From: Candidatus Igneacidithiobacillus taiwanensis
Lineage (GTDB): Bacteria > Pseudomonadota > Gammaproteobacteria > Acidithiobacillales > Acidithiobacillaceae
Length of the DNA: 8,798 bases
Direction of reading: 5' to 3'
NCBI GenBank assembly: GCA_002341825.1
Contig: DDOU01000163.1
Span: 3,488-12,285, forward strand
How positions within the stretch are numbered: position 1 is the stretch's first letter; each line of letters opens with the position of its first letter. A program made the position numbers and the translations under genes. The notes beneath the pieces were generated by a model. It had not been told where the DNA came from. It did no database searches and was given only the letters and a program-made list of their open reading frames with translations. Positions 7,820 through 8,798 of the stretch are shown here, one piece after another.

Positions 7820-8569
7820 ATGGCCATATACGAAACTGCGCTTCAGGAGCGAACGCGCTCCCTCCTCCGCCTCGAGGGACTGTTTCAGTGCCTAGACGAA
7901 AATATTGCCGAGGCCAGCAGACTGCGCAGCGTATTACGTACTTTTCTCGAACTCCTCGACTTCTGTCAACGGCCCGAATTGCGGGTCGATCTCCTACTGG
8001 AACTCGATCGCCTCATTCAGGTACTGCGCGCCTGGGCCGGCTCGAGCGAGGTCAACGCCGCGGCGCTGGAGGCCTGGGAGAGCCGACTGCGCGAGCAGCA
8101 ACAAACCCTGCGCGATGGACGCCAGAACTTTGCCGATATGTTGCGGCAGCAGGAGCTGCTGCAACTTGGGCGTGGACGACAATCGGTTGCTGGCGGTCTC
8201 ACCGGCGCCGACCTTCCCTTGCTGGCCTTTTGGGAGCAGCAAAGTTCCGTCTTCCGCGCCACCCATTTCCAACACTGGCGCGATGAATTGGCACCCCTGG
8301 AAAGCAGCAGCCAGCTCATTTTGCGTTTTTTGCGCGAATCCCTCGGCTGGCAGAGCGAGTTGGCAGAGCATGGCCGCTTTGGTATGCCGCTCAATCCCAG
8401 GCAGCCCCTCTCACTGATACAGGTAGAAGTCACGTCGGCCAACGTCTATCCCAAGATTAGTGGCGGCATCCATCGCCTGCATGTCCAGTTCCTGGAGTGG
8501 ATGGACCCTGGGCCAAGCCGCGCGCTAGAATCCACCATCCCCTTTCGTTTGGCCATGAGCGCCTGTTGA
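7820..8569 (+). CDS. zapD: Cell division protein ZapD (FtsZ-ring associated, formerly YacF)
   Basis: Cytoplasmic protein that binds FtsZ and cross-links its filaments into bundles at the division site in gammaproteobacteria and relatives. The product has 249 residues; the E. coli protein has about 247. The N-terminal two thirds are mostly helical, with ELLDFCQRPELRVDLLLELDR near residues 38-58 matching the conserved ELLD-x-x-x-R-x-E-x-R segment. The C-terminal part is the beta-rich domain, with the conserved pattern NVYPKISGGIHRLHVQFL near 210-227 and a final FRLAMSAC matching the FELACC-type end. There is no signal peptide or membrane segment. The start at 7820 has a Shine-Dalgarno site 9 bases upstream and a normal N-terminus. 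Position after pilD-coaE agrees with gammaproteobacterial gene order. The small zinc-finger gene yacG that often follows zapD is not present; fbp follows instead. Confidence 0.92.
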   Translation: MAIYETALQERTRSLLRLEGLFQCLDENIAEASRLRSVLRTFLELLDFCQRPELRVDLLLELDRLIQVLRAWAGSSEVNAAALEAWESRLREQQQTLRDGRQNFADMLRQQELLQLGRGRQSVAGGLTGADLPLLAFWEQQSSVFRATHFQHWRDELAPLESSSQLILRFLRESLGWQSELAEHGRFGMPLNPRQPLSLIQVEVTSANVYPKISGGIHRLHVQFLEWMDPGPSRALESTIPFRLAMSAC

Positions 8570-8576
8570 ACCCGCC

Positions 8577-8583
8577 AGAAGGA
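8577..8583 (+). promoter_or_regulatory. Shine-Dalgarno site of fbp
   Basis: AGAAGGA ends 9 bases before the ATG at 8593, in the 23-base gap after the zapD stop. This is one of the best ribosome sites in the window and suggests that fbp is translated independently rather than by coupling to zapD. Confidence 0.75.
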
Positions 8584-8592
8584 TCCTCAGCA

Positions 8593-8798
8593 ATGCAGAT
8601 CGGTACTACCCTCAGTCAATTCATCATCGAAGAAACCCGCCTTTACCCCGAGGCCTCCGGCGACTTTGCCGCACTGCTCAACGATCTCATGGTCGCTTGT
8701 AAGTTCATCGGTTCGCAGGTCTATCGTGGTGCCCTGGTCGGCGCCTTGGGCAGTGCAGAAACTGGCAACGTGCAGGGCGAGGTGCAGAAAAAACTCGA
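8593..8798 (+). CDS. fbp: Fructose-1,6-bisphosphatase class I, 3'-truncated by window edge
   Basis: Cytoplasmic phosphatase that hydrolyses fructose-1,6-bisphosphate to fructose-6-phosphate in gluconeogenesis and, in autotrophs, the Calvin cycle. Only the first 68 codons are present, about a fifth of the usual ~330-residue enzyme. The visible start MQIGTTLSQFIIEE, the helix with LLNDLMVACKFI, and then a Gly-Asn-Val-Gln-Gly-Glu segment followed by QKKL match the N-terminus of class I FBPases, where NVQGExQKxLD helps form the AMP/metal-site region. The metal-binding and catalytic residues lie beyond the edge. The start is set by AGAAGGA 9 bases upstream, and no in-frame stop occurs before the end. 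It lies 23 bases after zapD in the same direction, so it may share that transcript. A role in CO2 fixation is inference from the supposed autotrophic host. Confidence 0.9.
   Translation, partial: MQIGTTLSQFIIEETRLYPEASGDFAALLNDLMVACKFIGSQVYRGALVGALGSAETGNVQGEVQKKL

Noticed and set aside
7384..8286. + strand open frame of 300 codons spanning coaE and zapD in another frame
   Set aside because: It overlaps two recognised genes, its product is rich in Arg, Ser and Pro as expected from an out-of-frame reading, and it has no known motif.
1..8798. CRISPR array, insertion sequence, tRNA, prophage or unknown defence-type system
   Set aside because: I saw no regularly spaced repeats, terminal inverted repeats, transposase, tRNA-like sequence or unassigned gene; nearly every base belongs to a recognised core gene family.

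Overview
The window is a compact, GC-rich bacterial chromosome segment. Every gene is on the + strand, and genes cover almost all of it: neighbouring genes overlap or sit within a few bases, and the largest gap is 62 bases. The gene content (type IV pilus genes, the coaE-zapD pair, a class I fructose-1,6-bisphosphatase) points to a gammaproteobacterium or close relative. The protein style, GC content and a possible Calvin-cycle phosphatase fit an Acidithiobacillus-like chemoautotroph. That genus is an impression from the sequence, not a demonstrated identity.

Layout: a 5'-truncated anmK (anhydro-muramic acid kinase, 1-902) overlaps aroE (shikimate dehydrogenase, 896-1759), which overlaps pilB (pilus extension ATPase, 1729-3432). 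Then come pilS (sensor kinase, 3436-5028), pilR (sigma-54 response regulator, 5025-6377), pilD (prepilin peptidase, 6361-7164), coaE (dephospho-CoA kinase, 7161-7757) and zapD (FtsZ-ring protein, 7820-8569). The start of fbp (8593 to the right edge) is cut by the window.

Function: pilB, pilD, pilS and pilR supply the extension motor, the pilin-processing enzyme and the regulators of a type IV pilus. The platform protein gene pilC and the pilin gene pilA are not here, although pilC commonly lies between pilB and pilD. The flanking genes are housekeeping: peptidoglycan recycling, aromatic amino acid synthesis, CoA synthesis, cell division and sugar-phosphate metabolism. Overlapping stops and starts suggest one long co-transcribed, translationally coupled unit from anmK to at least coaE.

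I see no mobile element, CRISPR array, RNA gene or unknown defence-like system. The points most worth checking are the pilus gene order (pilSR where pilC is usually found) and an atypical DNA-binding helix-turn-helix at the C-terminus of PilR.
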